From contig NZ_CAJGZJ010000006.1 in the NCBI RefSeq assembly GCF_904846225.1, positions 62,001 to 126,000 on the forward strand: a stretch of DNA of 64,000 nt, read 5' to 3'. Positions 37,101 to 45,919 of the stretch are shown piece by piece. The DNA comes from Psychrobacter immobilis (GTDB lineage Bacteria > Pseudomonadota > Gammaproteobacteria > Pseudomonadales > Moraxellaceae). Position 1 is the first letter of the stretch. Each line of letters begins with the position of its first letter. Below the pieces are notes generated by a model. The model searched no databases. It was not told the DNA's origin and was given only the letters and a program-made list of their open reading frames with translations. The position numbers were made by a program, and so were the translations under genes.

Positions 37101-37974
37101 TAACCTTACAGCTCATGCTCTACTTTCCCCTTATAATAATATTGCAGGAGAAATTTTAAAAGCTATACAAAATAATCTGACTAAGTTAGATTTGATACAC
37201 TTAGATGAGGAAAATTTATTACAGTATGGCAAATCATTAAAGGATAAGAGAGGACTTTTAATTACTGATGATTTATACGTTAACAAATTGGTTTCTATAG
37301 AAAATAAAGGTGTTCAGACTGGAAATATTTTTAATATTCTAGAGTATTTAGGTGATAAACATTTGTTAGACAAGAGTGTTTTACAAGAAAAAATAGTTAG
37401 TACCAGTAAGTTAGGTATTATAGACTTAAATATGAGATTAGATTTTCTAGGTGATTCAGTAGATTACTTCTTAGGAAGACCGGAAGTTCTAGATTATAAA
37501 GATACAGATTTTCAATATATTTTTGACAAGATAATGCTATTTCATACAAATTTCAAAATAAAATATAAGTTATTTTTAGATATTTTTCTTTATGTTGATG
37601 TGCAGAAAATTAGTCCACAGACTTTACTAACTCTAGTCTATAAACTCATTGAGAGTGAAGATAATTACGAACCGCAGGCAGTTATTACGACGTGGTTAAT
37701 CCACTCTGGGCTTGGAAGGAAATGTGAGAAAGGCATGGAGACTAATTTTAGTTCTGAATATTTAATCTTGTGGAATAAATATATATCAGTTATGGGAATA
37801 TTAGATCCTGAAAATTCTTCAATTATATCTTTATTAGAGAAGGTGGTGTCTGTAATACTGAATTTAGAACCAGAAATTAAAAGTATAGCGTTTAACAACT
37901 TAAAAAGTGGATTTTCTTCAGATTCAATAGAATATAGTAACTTAAAAAGATTAGATCGTTTTTTCAATCTATAA
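34147..37974 (+). CDS. DUF4365 nuclease-like domain fused to a long helical-repeat protein
   Basis: 1275 residues. Residues about 10-150 match the DUF4365 pattern: QRIGRLAKKAL, then DSDFGIDYLIQL and FYLQLKGT, with Asp45, Gln64 and Lys66 in the spacing of a PD-(D/E)XK-type nuclease core, then MVAVVDIRDEKKFY. The rest is alpha-helical with TPR-like helix pairs (clear around 235-300 and 560-760). No ATPase motif, signal peptide or membrane helix is seen. It is the only cargo gene reading toward the IS. DUF4365 proteins are found in bacterial defence loci, so an anti-phage role is a reasonable but unproven guess. It ends in its own terminator. Confidence 0.8.
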   Translation: MSVKNLPKEGDSQRIGRLAKKALSNHMPLDWIDKELDGDSDFGIDYLIQLKNDSSQVEFSFYLQLKGTMSPTYNKTHTSISYDFKTTTLAFYHQQEPLVMVAVVDIRDEKKFYECPIYYFWLDEKWFDENAKKLNSQKTISINIPTTNLLNQELNIYSFYANRFQEKLAFSEIRKGINGLERPVLDTLSLIAKNIDEKPIFLKSIELKNEAPWIDNPKDEVSTDLKMCSDYLSNNRIQAAKVVLDKLNTKKDNFSTHEMAEFYYQRGNILSHEGFRDDAEKYFKLAQEKSSKDRYRLAYLESKFKLDSTLSQDELEESLDTLGSSSLPECALKAKILAMLKRPTEALQLLKRYYPTEIMMQMVICTIGFLHEELDLIIEENLGHEFEDDRKTYIFNALAARRLFQKSSNDVGIYGEILPIEGRPDYDLEGMKQAFSSLQKAWVAAKKLGYPNDITMLIDISGLIYGYFNKLEELTCYFDEILSERASHSEVIRSYVRILFNCGQHTKVIELLEKLESLDGDECGMHILSCHNLNKSKLCLSLIQKYESILLSSSRENIPAIFCIGAEIADSMFDKNLATRYEEIVKSLPDGEAFIAIQDFVNKSNRDKSRHKEFTQNLYQKYIDLDKPLVIAAQLIRYLNPRDSMTANQLIELAESILETRELSKNRYLDLAQAFITTGRWADAERLAEKNIAKGIAISKWKLVQAAALQNQGRVGVAYQIIADVIKLEDIGKQEKDFFINLSLSLGLIDNVVELLEENLANSSNIEDKIFIIRQLISIYPNRADYTEKTKTAVLRYGTLVDQNNCDQEGDYLQLCMLLSPFENDKQFTDYTERRNEYTKKFPNSKVFKIGNINTDEGAEGLLESLRDMAGITPELIELWESNKQKLRSRELPIPFFMRGLYLQDTRDIFTTWFLSKSSTDQELEFKIIHSPQLNKNDFKDLIDTSNILLIEETSILVLNELGILNSFLESLPRFSILETFFKKLNLTAHALLSPYNNIAGEILKAIQNNLTKLDLIHLDEENLLQYGKSLKDKRGLLITDDLYVNKLVSIENKGVQTGNIFNILEYLGDKHLLDKSVLQEKIVSTSKLGIIDLNMRLDFLGDSVDYFLGRPEVLDYKDTDFQYIFDKIMLFHTNFKIKYKLFLDIFLYVDVQKISPQTLLTLVYKLIESEDNYEPQAVITTWLIHSGLGRKCEKGMETNFSSEYLILWNKYISVMGILDPENSSIISLLEKVVSVILNLEPEIKSIAFNNLKSGFSSDSIEYSNLKRLDRFFNL

Positions 37975-38003
37975 AAATGAGCCTCATAATGGCTCATTTT
38001 TAT
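37973..38003. terminator. Terminator of the DUF4365 gene
   Basis: AAAAATGAGCC - TCATAAT - GGCTCATTTTT, starting at the stop codon of the 1275-residue protein. Confidence 0.9.
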
Positions 38004-38041
38004 AATTTCGTATTAATAGTTACTGCAGACCATCTCGAATT

Positions 38042-39314
38042 CTGTGCAACTGCCATTTAGATTAAATACTTACTAATACGGTCATCAAACATAATTACAA
38101 AGCGATTTAAAGCAGACGTCCAGTTAAGGATCGACATTGACCACTTTTTGGATGCTTGCTGTGTTGCTAGATATACCACTTTAAAAGCAGCTTGATCAGA
38201 CGGGAACCCCTTACGCTTATTCACCGCCGTACGAATCACACTGTTTAGTGACTCTATCCCATTAGTGGTATAAATCGCCTTTCTGATGTCTTTAGGATAC
38301 TCGAAGAACACCGTTAAGCCCTCCCAGTTATTGCGCCAAGAGGTAACCATGTGCGGGTACTCTCTTTACACCAAGTCTTATCAAAGTGCTCAAGGTTTGC
38401 CTGTGCTATCTCAAGCCTATCAGCGGCATAGATAGCTTTTAAATCAGCCGCTACTGCCTTTTTATCCGTCCATGGTACAAACTTCATTGAATAGCGCACC
38501 ATATGTACGATAAACAGCTGAACCTTGGCTCTGGGATAAACGGTATTGATGGCATCAGAGAAGCCCTTTAGACCATCGACACAGGCAATGATGATATCTT
38601 GCACCCCGCGGTTTTGCAATTCAGTGAGAACACCAAGCCAGAACTTGGCTCCTTCATTCTCTGATAACTACATGCCAAGCAGCTCTTTTTTTACCGTTAA
38701 GAGCGACACCTAAAGACAGATAAATAGCCTTGTTGATAATCTGCTTATCTTGGCGTACTTTGACGACAATGCAGTCTAAATAGACGATAGGATAGATGCT
38801 GCTCAGTGGCTGGTTCTGTCAAGCGGCGATGTCTTCTAAGATGTTATCTGTGACTCTTGAGACAAGAGAGCTTGATATATCGACGTCATAGAGCTCTTTG
38901 ATGGTTTCGACGATCTCAATGTTGGTTTGGCCTTCAGCGTAAAAGAATATGATTTTGTCATTAAGGCCACTAATACGACTTCGATGCTTACGCACTAGGA
39001 CAGGTTCAAAAGCGCCTTCACGGCCTCTTGGAGATGAAATCTCAAGATCGCCTGTGTCGCCACGCACTGTCTTTTTAGTGTGACTATTGCGCTTATTAGG
39101 CTTGTCTGTCTTCTCATGCTTAGGGTAGCCTAGATGATCTTCCATCTCAGCTTCTAAGGCAGTGTCGATAAAAGATTGTATGAGTTGCTTTTGAAAGTCT
39201 TTGATGTCATCAAAGCTGTTCATGCTACCAGCCATCTGCTGGGCTATTTTCTTAAGGTCAGATTGGTTAGTCATTGCTTATTCTCCTGTTAGTGGATTAT
39301 AAGCAGTTGCACAG
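38042..39314 (-). mobile_element. IS256-family insertion sequence (degenerate)
   Basis: CTGTGCAACTGC at 38042-38053 and its exact reverse complement GCAGTTGCACAG at 39303-39314 frame a single transposase gene, giving about 1.27 kb, a normal IS256 size. Exact outer ends and any target duplication could not be fixed by eye. Confidence 0.75.
38057..39274 (-). pseudogene. IS256-family transposase, multiply broken
   Basis: Reading through, the protein would be about 400 residues, a DDE transposase of the IS256/mutator group. The pieces carry the D in YPIVYLDCIVVKVRQD, the D in IIIACVDGLKGF, and the E in NGIESLNSVIR. Four lesions are visible on the minus strand: TGA at 38821-38819 where Trp is expected; an extra A in a seven-A run near 38688 that shifts frame; TAG at 38670-38668 where Trp is expected; and a two-base insertion near 38355 shifting frame again. 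It cannot produce active transposase. Intact relatives elsewhere in the genome would be needed for mobility. Confidence 0.9.
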
Positions 39315-39422
39315 TTTTTATGAAACTTCCAGTTACCAATTTTCTTAGTTACAATAGACTTCTTTTGATACATTCAGTTAGCTAAGTCTACTTGTACGGT
39401 ATCTTCTACATAACTTGCTTTT

Positions 39423-40715
39423 CTATATGCTTTCAGGTTCCATGTCATTAAGCATTTCTTGAACTGTTTTTTGAGGTGATGTTAGTAACTCATGAACAGT
39501 CCCTTGATGTGCTGAATATACTAGTCTAGCCATATCTATGTAGTATTTGTAAGTGGTTTCTAAATCTTCATGCCCCATCTGGTTTTTTAAGGCTTCACCG
39601 AAAGCAGCGTAAAGAACCTCTGAAGATTCATTAAGAAGCTTTTCCTTAAAAAATTCAATTGCAAACATTGTTGGCCACCAGTGCCTAGCTTCATAAAAAG
39701 TAATTTTTTCTCTAAAATCAGGATAAAACTGTATCGCTTTTAATTTGGCATCATTTGAGCGTCTTGAAATCATCATTGGAGTTATAGGTTTGCCAGATTT
39801 GTTCAAAAACAAAACTGAAGGTGGGCAAGCAACACCATGTCTTTCTCGGTATAGTTTTCTTCTTTCATTATAAAAAGGTTTGATATAGGTATTATCTAGT
39901 TCTTTTAAATCTTTGAGATTAATGATGACAGTTCGGAGTTTTCTACCTTTTCCAACCACTTTGAATTCTACAGTAGCTTTATCTTTATCCATTTCAGAAT
40001 AAGGCATAATGCTTTTATTATCTCCATTTCCAATATATGGAAATTGAACCAGTTCTATAGGGCGCATTCCAGTACCAAGTGATAGCTTGAATAATGCAGA
40101 ATAGACGGAATCAGCATAGGCATCAAGAAGAGCTTTAATCTCTTGATTTGTAATTAGAGATTTTGAAGATTTTTGTCTTCTTTCCTTATCTAAAATGCTT
40201 ATATTTTTAGCATCTGTGACTTGTTTAGCTTCTTGTTGAATATAATTTAGCATTCTCTTATTTTTGAAATTTGCAATCCAATCTTTATGCTGTACTGAAA
40301 CATTCGTAATATATCCAGCATTGTGTAGCCACTTAACATAATTTAAAAGAATTCTTGCGTCTTCAAAAATCGTCTTTGAAGTAGGTTTAATAGACTGTTT
40401 TTCTACTCGCTTGATTTGGCGATAAATTTGCCATTTTCTGATGTCATGGTTATCAATAAGAACATGATATTTACCAATATCAATACTACTAAACTTGTCC
40501 TCTGTAGATAAATATGAATAAAATTGCGATATGATGTTTGCATAACGCCTGGATGTGTTAACTGTCCCATTTGTTTCATTGTAAAGAAATAAATTAGGAT
40601 GGCTGAGCAATATTTCTTTATCATTATGAAGTAAAGCTTTTAAAATGTAATGCTGAGCATTACTAAGCGTATCAATGCTTTTATACTCAATAAGTATTGT
40701 CTTGATTACTATCAT
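39423..40715 (-). CDS. Tyrosine recombinase C of the element
   Basis: About 430-residue site-specific recombinase. The catalytic domain occupies roughly the last 220 residues: Arg I in GTGMRPIELV, beta-hairpin Lys in VGKGRKLRT, a variant box II EARHWW (Arg kept, the usual His replaced), GH in QMGHEDL, and Tyr in TTYKYYIDM. It starts at ATG 40715 within TAATG, so its start overlaps the stop of the upstream gene by one base; a frame start at 40745 is less likely. It is the last gene of the five-gene operon. It resembles integrases accompanying large Tn554-like recombinases. Confidence 0.82.
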   Translation of the reverse strand: MIVIKTILIEYKSIDTLSNAQHYILKALLHNDKEILLSHPNLFLYNETNGTVNTSRRYANIISQFYSYLSTEDKFSSIDIGKYHVLIDNHDIRKWQIYRQIKRVEKQSIKPTSKTIFEDARILLNYVKWLHNAGYITNVSVQHKDWIANFKNKRMLNYIQQEAKQVTDAKNISILDKERRQKSSKSLITNQEIKALLDAYADSVYSALFKLSLGTGMRPIELVQFPYIGNGDNKSIMPYSEMDKDKATVEFKVVGKGRKLRTVIINLKDLKELDNTYIKPFYNERRKLYRERHGVACPPSVLFLNKSGKPITPMMISRRSNDAKLKAIQFYPDFREKITFYEARHWWPTMFAIEFFKEKLLNESSEVLYAAFGEALKNQMGHEDLETTYKYYIDMARLVYSAHQGTVHELLTSPQKTVQEMLNDMEPESI

Positions 40716-41695
40716 TAATCCCCCTGATTGATTCGATATTGGCAAACTGTATCAAAACCATCCTGAACTGAGGGTATGAATGACTTATCAGCTGCTTGTA
40801 ATTCAAGCTCAGGTACATTTTTGAAAAAGAATTGACGTTGTGTTTTAGTAATTGCTTCTGACTCTGAATAAGGAATATAGATTTTTATCTCTACTTGACA
40901 GCTAAGTCTTTTTAAAATTAACTTCAATTCCGATCTTGAATGTATAGGTAGTCTGGTGAATAGATGGAATGTTTCAGAATCGAATACATAACGTTCTACG
41001 AATTTTTTAAAACTACATAAATACCTTTCCATGAATAAGATAGTAATAACTTTTCTATTTGCTGAAAGTTTATTCAACTTAGTTATTATATGATCAATTT
41101 CGTTATCTTTCTCATCTTCGAAAGTATCAATACCATCCTTATCAATATAATTTCTAAAGATTAATCCGAAATTATCTTCTAAAATTTCAAAGTTAGCAGA
41201 TGAGAGAGTTATTACAGGCTCAACATTTTGTTTTATATGTTGTTTGCTTAGCTCAATTTGCAAAGTATTTATCTTATTAAGCAGTTTATCATTATGTAAA
41301 CTTTGTTTCTGCAACTGTAATCTAACAGCGTCTGCATCATACAAAGTAAGATCATTATTCATTAGTGAAGTTGTTATACTATTTTTTATATTAGCTACTT
41401 CTTTAATATGCTCTCCTTCAATATTATGAAGCTTGCTCTGCAACTCAATAATTTTTGATTGGTAGGTACATAATAACTGATTAGAAGAAATTTCATCTTC
41501 ACCCTCAATTAATTCACTTATAGGTTTTTCACCTTTCATATAGGGTTTTAAGTCAGAATAGTATCGGTTAAATGATTGTCTAGATATTTCTACGATTGCG
41601 CATATATCTTGTATTTTCAGTTTAACGCTAGGATTCTTGACCTTTTCTTCAACGATAGCGCTAACAATTTTAGATCTGGTTATTACTGAACTCAT
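40715..41695 (-). CDS. HTH/coiled-coil accessory protein (TnpC-like)
   Basis: 326 residues. The first 50 or so form a helix-turn-helix of the kind found in Tn554 TnpC (KLKIQDICAIVEISRQSFNRYY). A coiled coil follows at about 75-150 (many Leu/Lys/Glu heptads), then a C-terminal alpha/beta part without recognised motifs. It has ATGA overlap with the recombinase B gene upstream and TAATG overlap with recombinase C downstream, so it is translated with both. In Tn554, TnpC influences frequency and orientation of transposition; the present protein is much longer than the 125-residue TnpC, so equivalence is a hypothesis. Confidence 0.65.
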   Translation of the reverse strand: MSSVITRSKIVSAIVEEKVKNPSVKLKIQDICAIVEISRQSFNRYYSDLKPYMKGEKPISELIEGEDEISSNQLLCTYQSKIIELQSKLHNIEGEHIKEVANIKNSITTSLMNNDLTLYDADAVRLQLQKQSLHNDKLLNKINTLQIELSKQHIKQNVEPVITLSSANFEILEDNFGLIFRNYIDKDGIDTFEDEKDNEIDHIITKLNKLSANRKVITILFMERYLCSFKKFVERYVFDSETFHLFTRLPIHSRSELKLILKRLSCQVEIKIYIPYSESEAITKTQRQFFFKNVPELELQAADKSFIPSVQDGFDTVCQYRINQGD

Positions 41696-43728
41696 AATTG
41701 TACCACTTTCATTTTAAGAGTCTTTTTGACTCTGTGATGATTCATATCTAATTCTTCTAGGTGCTTTTCATTTGCAGCAAGTTTTTTACGAATCATTTTC
41801 CCAGCTTTCTTACCAATGTTATCTGTAGATTCTAAAACACTATGATAAAAGTTAATATTGTCAGAGATAGCTTTCCTTGATTTTTCAATCGCGACACAAT
41901 ATTGACAATCCAACTGACAGTTAGTTACATCAGGACTTAAAAATTGACCCAAATTTTTCTTTCCAATTAGACATGGAGGTAGGTCGTCTTTCTTTATTTC
42001 CCCGCTATGAATGCAGTATGTTCCCAATGCAGATCTGTGGATAAACCACATCTCTCCACTAGAAAGTATGTGAGATACATAGTTAATTACTTGAAGTTTA
42101 AGTTGTTTACCCACGAATTTTTCTGGAGTCTTAATCATAGCATGTGCAATTTTTTCCGCTGATTTACCAGAATAAGATTCATCTCTAATACTTCTTACTA
42201 CTTCATGAAAGTCCTTGGTAAAATTCACCTCAATAGCTTCTGCAATAGCATTAACCATAAATGGATTTCTAGCTATATACTTCAGTGTCATTGCATAGCT
42301 CTCATGCCCAAATAGCATCCGAATTAAATCGATATTCTTTTCACTTCGATTAATTAATATTTCAGCTATTGTTTTTCTGAACCGATGGTTATGAACTCTT
42401 TCTATTCCAGTAAATCGTTTGATCTCATTTGTGATGAGTTTAATCTGTGCATCTGTGAAATTATTTAGAACCTTTCTGCCTTTATTAGACTGAAACAAAT
42501 AACTTTCCTTATTAAAGTCGGATAAGCTTTTCAAATGCTTGAAAGAAGATACACAGTCACCGATAAAAGAAGGAATCGGAATTACTTCAGTTTCACCTTG
42601 ATAATTTGAGTCATTGGTCGTTTTAAATCGTGTAATGTTAATCCAGTATTCTCCGTTATTATCAATGTAGATATCATCTAGCATGATTTGTCCAATCTCT
42701 CTTGCTCTCATTCCTATAAGAAGACCAACAAAGATAAACAAAGCATTCCTAACGTGATCTAAGGCTATCGCATATTGATTTTTCCATGTATAAGAGTAAG
42801 GTTTGCTCCAATTTTCAAGTGTTATTTTCGAGTAAATTCGACTACTAGACATTACGTTTATTTCATGTATTGTGATATTCGTAAGTTTTTCAAATTCTTC
42901 ATTTGGCTCCCATGAATAGAAAGTAGCACTACTTTTTTTAGCTAAATCTAGTCCACCGAGATAATCACGTACATTTATTAATTCTGGTAATGCACTTTCG
43001 AGCCAGAACAGTGAATATTCCATTAATTTTGCTAATTCACTTTCAGAAAATGGTACCCAAGTAGATACTATGCCTTGAAAGTGATTAACAACATCCTTGT
43101 GCCTCTTTTTGTTATCAACAGACGTAAAATCAATATCTAGTCTATACTTTTCAGGTATGGATCGTTGACGTGATAGGGATAACCATAATCTGATCATACT
43201 AAACATTGAAGAATAATGCCTTGGGGCATCATTATTATTTTTGGCTCTATCAAGAGCTTCATTTAACATGTTTGGAGTAATGCAATCTATATCGGTTCGA
43301 TCATTTGCTGATAAATGATTATGCTTAAAAACATAGGATATAAAGATATTAAAGAGATTAGAGTAAGATTTAGTGGTGTTGTAACTTTTAATAGTGCCGG
43401 AAAGAGAGAAATCTGGAATTGCGTAATATAATAATACTCGTTTTAAACCATTGTATTTTTCGTCTTCTTTGTAAAAATATATTTTTGTAGGGTTTTTGCC
43501 AGTAGTGTATTCAAGCAACCAAACATTGTCTCTATATAAAGAGTATTCGGAAATAGGAAAGTCATGGCTAGAATGTTCCCTTAGTTTTACAGAAAGTGAA
43601 ATAGCAGAGCCAGATGTTTTCCCGCACGTTGTTTCTAAAGAGTGATTACATTCTTTATTAGCAGATTCACCTTCATCTCTCTGTAAAGATTCAATGGTAA
43701 AATATCTATCTAGATCAAGCATCATCAT
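41692..43728 (-). CDS. Large tyrosine recombinase B of the element (TnpB-like)
   Basis: About 678 residues. Catalytic boxes: Arg I in GLLIGMRAREIGQI, Lys in TRFKTTND, box II in HNHRFRKTIAEIL, GH in LFGHESYAMTL, and Tyr in KYIARN. C-terminal to the catalytic domain is a cysteine group (CYCIHSG-type, then CQLDCQYC, near residues 600-640), which suggests a zinc-binding module. Of the three recombinases this has the most complete catalytic set. The start lies in ATGATGATG behind GAGG; the frame itself reaches 43734. It overlaps the previous gene by several bases. Confidence 0.83.
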   Translation of the reverse strand: MMMLDLDRYFTIESLQRDEGESANKECNHSLETTCGKTSGSAISLSVKLREHSSHDFPISEYSLYRDNVWLLEYTTGKNPTKIYFYKEDEKYNGLKRVLLYYAIPDFSLSGTIKSYNTTKSYSNLFNIFISYVFKHNHLSANDRTDIDCITPNMLNEALDRAKNNNDAPRHYSSMFSMIRLWLSLSRQRSIPEKYRLDIDFTSVDNKKRHKDVVNHFQGIVSTWVPFSESELAKLMEYSLFWLESALPELINVRDYLGGLDLAKKSSATFYSWEPNEEFEKLTNITIHEINVMSSSRIYSKITLENWSKPYSYTWKNQYAIALDHVRNALFIFVGLLIGMRAREIGQIMLDDIYIDNNGEYWINITRFKTTNDSNYQGETEVIPIPSFIGDCVSSFKHLKSLSDFNKESYLFQSNKGRKVLNNFTDAQIKLITNEIKRFTGIERVHNHRFRKTIAEILINRSEKNIDLIRMLFGHESYAMTLKYIARNPFMVNAIAEAIEVNFTKDFHEVVRSIRDESYSGKSAEKIAHAMIKTPEKFVGKQLKLQVINYVSHILSSGEMWFIHRSALGTYCIHSGEIKKDDLPPCLIGKKNLGQFLSPDVTNCQLDCQYCVAIEKSRKAISDNINFYHSVLESTDNIGKKAGKMIRKKLAANEKHLEELDMNHHRVKKTLKMKVVQL

Positions 43729-45919
43729 CCTCAAAAATAACCTTTAAGTCATTTAGATTTCTAGGTAAAAGCGGTGAATTTTTTCTTTGATATCTTGCTG
43801 AATGTTTAATGTGATCATCATCATTCCAGTTATCTAGAATTGACTCGATAATCAGTTTTTCATCATTTAAAATAGAGTGAGACTCAAATGTCTCATTCGT
43901 TAAGTCTCTTATATGTAGTAATCTCTCCATCAAATAAGGTACGGAGTCTTCAAAGAGTCGAATTTGTTTGCAGAAAATACAATTTTGAATTGAGTAACAT
44001 TTTTCACCGTTAGAAATTTCATTTTCTGCCTCAAGCCATGTTGGGTCATATTGATTAGAGCATCCCCATAGAGCGCCTTTTTGTCCAGGTATATGAAAAA
44101 TCTTTAGCCCTATGTTTGTATTTAGATTTTCATCGTTTTTTGTTCCAACAATACCTTTGAATTTCCTATTTCTAAGTAAAGTAACGATCTCTTCTTGTTC
44201 TATTCTTAAACGGTTTTTTCTATCTTGTTTTGCTATGCCAGAATTGTCGTAATATTGATCAGTAGTGTTTTTTGAATTATGTCCTTGAACTAGTCTCACG
44301 ACTGTCAAAGGAAGATTTTTCCGTTTGATTTGCATCCAAGTGATACGAATTCTCGAAGTAAGATCGCCAATTGCAGAAATTTGCGTTCCATGCTCTTTAA
44401 TTTCATGTTTGTTAATAAAATGTTTGATTGCGGTTTGGAAGGCTTTGTTTTGAGATATCGAAGTATGTCTTCCTCCTTTGGAAACCCAGTCGGCCCAATA
44501 TCTAAGACATGTAAATAGAGGGTTTAAATCATCTTTTTGATGATGCATAGGGATATAATCAAATGAATATCTCTCAAGAGGTGCTACAATATTTTTTGCT
44601 AATTGAATAATATTGTAGATTGAATATCTATCATCCTTATTGCTTGGAGCTATAAATTCCTTCGAATTACTATAAGGTAGGTTAGAATCTTGGCTTCTAT
44701 GTTTTTCTGAGAAGATAATGGATTGATTTTCGTTTAAAGCACCAGTTAATACATGCTCATAATTGTTAGGATCAATTGCTAAAACAGTCTCTTTATTCCA
44801 CCCAGTTTGAAGTGCGAGCATTAAGTAGATTGCAGCAGAATCAATCATAGAAGGGAAATACATTCCTAAAAAAGCATCCCAATTGTCTATTTGGGGGTGC
44901 TTATATTTTTTTTGTGAACGGGATATTCGCAAGATCAATAGTTGGATAATATCCTCACACTCTCCTATAGCGATGCAAGAATCAGCCGAATATTTTGCAT
45001 CAATTTCATCCAGCGTCTTTTGCATTGGATAGCCATTAGCGATTAAGGTTTTTAATCCCCTCAAGACATCAAAATTCCAGTTACTTAAGCCAAATCCTTG
45101 CTGTTTTTTTAAATGCAGAGTTGTTTGAGAAGTATTGATTAATGTTTTATCTCTTTCATAAATAGCTCTGAATTTATCAAGTATTTTCGGATCACATTGT
45201 TCCATTAACTCCGACAACTCAGTATCTATGCAATCTTTTAATTTTATAGAGAGAGTCTGTATATTAAGTCTAGTAGAAACCTCTCCACTGAGTATCATCT
45301 CATACCATGCAAAAACACGTTCTTTAGTCATGGGTGGGAATATTTCTGAATGAGCTTCAGCTAATGTATATGGCTCTGCCTTATTAACCTTTTCAATAAA
45401 ATTAATTTTTTCGTAGAGGCGATCTACTTCTGATTTTAAAGCTTGTGTCAAATCGTCATAACAAATTTTATCTAATGGTTCTGTTGGCTTGTTTTTGCTT
45501 TTAAAAGCTGTAACATTGGGTAATGAAGGGATTGGTATTAACTTTGTTTTTTCAGAAAAATCAATAATTGCAGCTTTCAGTTTTGATGGGATCTCTAGGT
45601 TTATTTTGTTTTTTTGGCAATATCTGATATAGGCTCTAAATGCTTCAGAGTGTACTTTTGAAAGAGAGTCTACTTTAAGCTTATTAGGTTGTTTTTCGTT
45701 ATACTTATTTATGAATACAAAAAACGTTTCAATTGCTTGATTCAGAATATACGCTGACGTATTGACCCTATCCTTAGAGTGAAAAAGGAATAACCTGTGA
45801 AGCTCAAGGCATAATTCATTATCAAGTTCAAAGCCTGAAATACTCAAATATCTTGCTTTAATAACATGACCAGAGGATGTTTCAACAGATATAACATTCC
45901 GAATATCTCTTTCATTCAC
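43715..45919 (-). CDS. Large tyrosine-recombinase-like protein A of the element
   Basis: About 734 residues from GTG 45919, chosen because GGGGAAAG lies eight bases upstream and the GTG overlaps the stop of the kinase gene (GTGAATGA). The catalytic region has box II RIRITWMQIKR, QGHNSKNTTDQYY with a candidate Tyr, and further on a Cys-rich segment (GCSNQYDPTW...CYSIQNCIFCKQ). The position expected for Arg I reads ALQTGWNKETVLAI, with no Arg, so this copy may be catalytically weak or need its partners. Family assignment rests on the C-terminal boxes and operon context. Confidence 0.7.
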   Translation of the reverse strand: MNERDIRNVISVETSSGHVIKARYLSISGFELDNELCLELHRLFLFHSKDRVNTSAYILNQAIETFFVFINKYNEKQPNKLKVDSLSKVHSEAFRAYIRYCQKNKINLEIPSKLKAAIIDFSEKTKLIPIPSLPNVTAFKSKNKPTEPLDKICYDDLTQALKSEVDRLYEKINFIEKVNKAEPYTLAEAHSEIFPPMTKERVFAWYEMILSGEVSTRLNIQTLSIKLKDCIDTELSELMEQCDPKILDKFRAIYERDKTLINTSQTTLHLKKQQGFGLSNWNFDVLRGLKTLIANGYPMQKTLDEIDAKYSADSCIAIGECEDIIQLLILRISRSQKKYKHPQIDNWDAFLGMYFPSMIDSAAIYLMLALQTGWNKETVLAIDPNNYEHVLTGALNENQSIIFSEKHRSQDSNLPYSNSKEFIAPSNKDDRYSIYNIIQLAKNIVAPLERYSFDYIPMHHQKDDLNPLFTCLRYWADWVSKGGRHTSISQNKAFQTAIKHFINKHEIKEHGTQISAIGDLTSRIRITWMQIKRKNLPLTVVRLVQGHNSKNTTDQYYDNSGIAKQDRKNRLRIEQEEIVTLLRNRKFKGIVGTKNDENLNTNIGLKIFHIPGQKGALWGCSNQYDPTWLEAENEISNGEKCYSIQNCIFCKQIRLFEDSVPYLMERLLHIRDLTNETFESHSILNDEKLIIESILDNWNDDDHIKHSARYQRKNSPLLPRNLNDLKVIFEDDDA

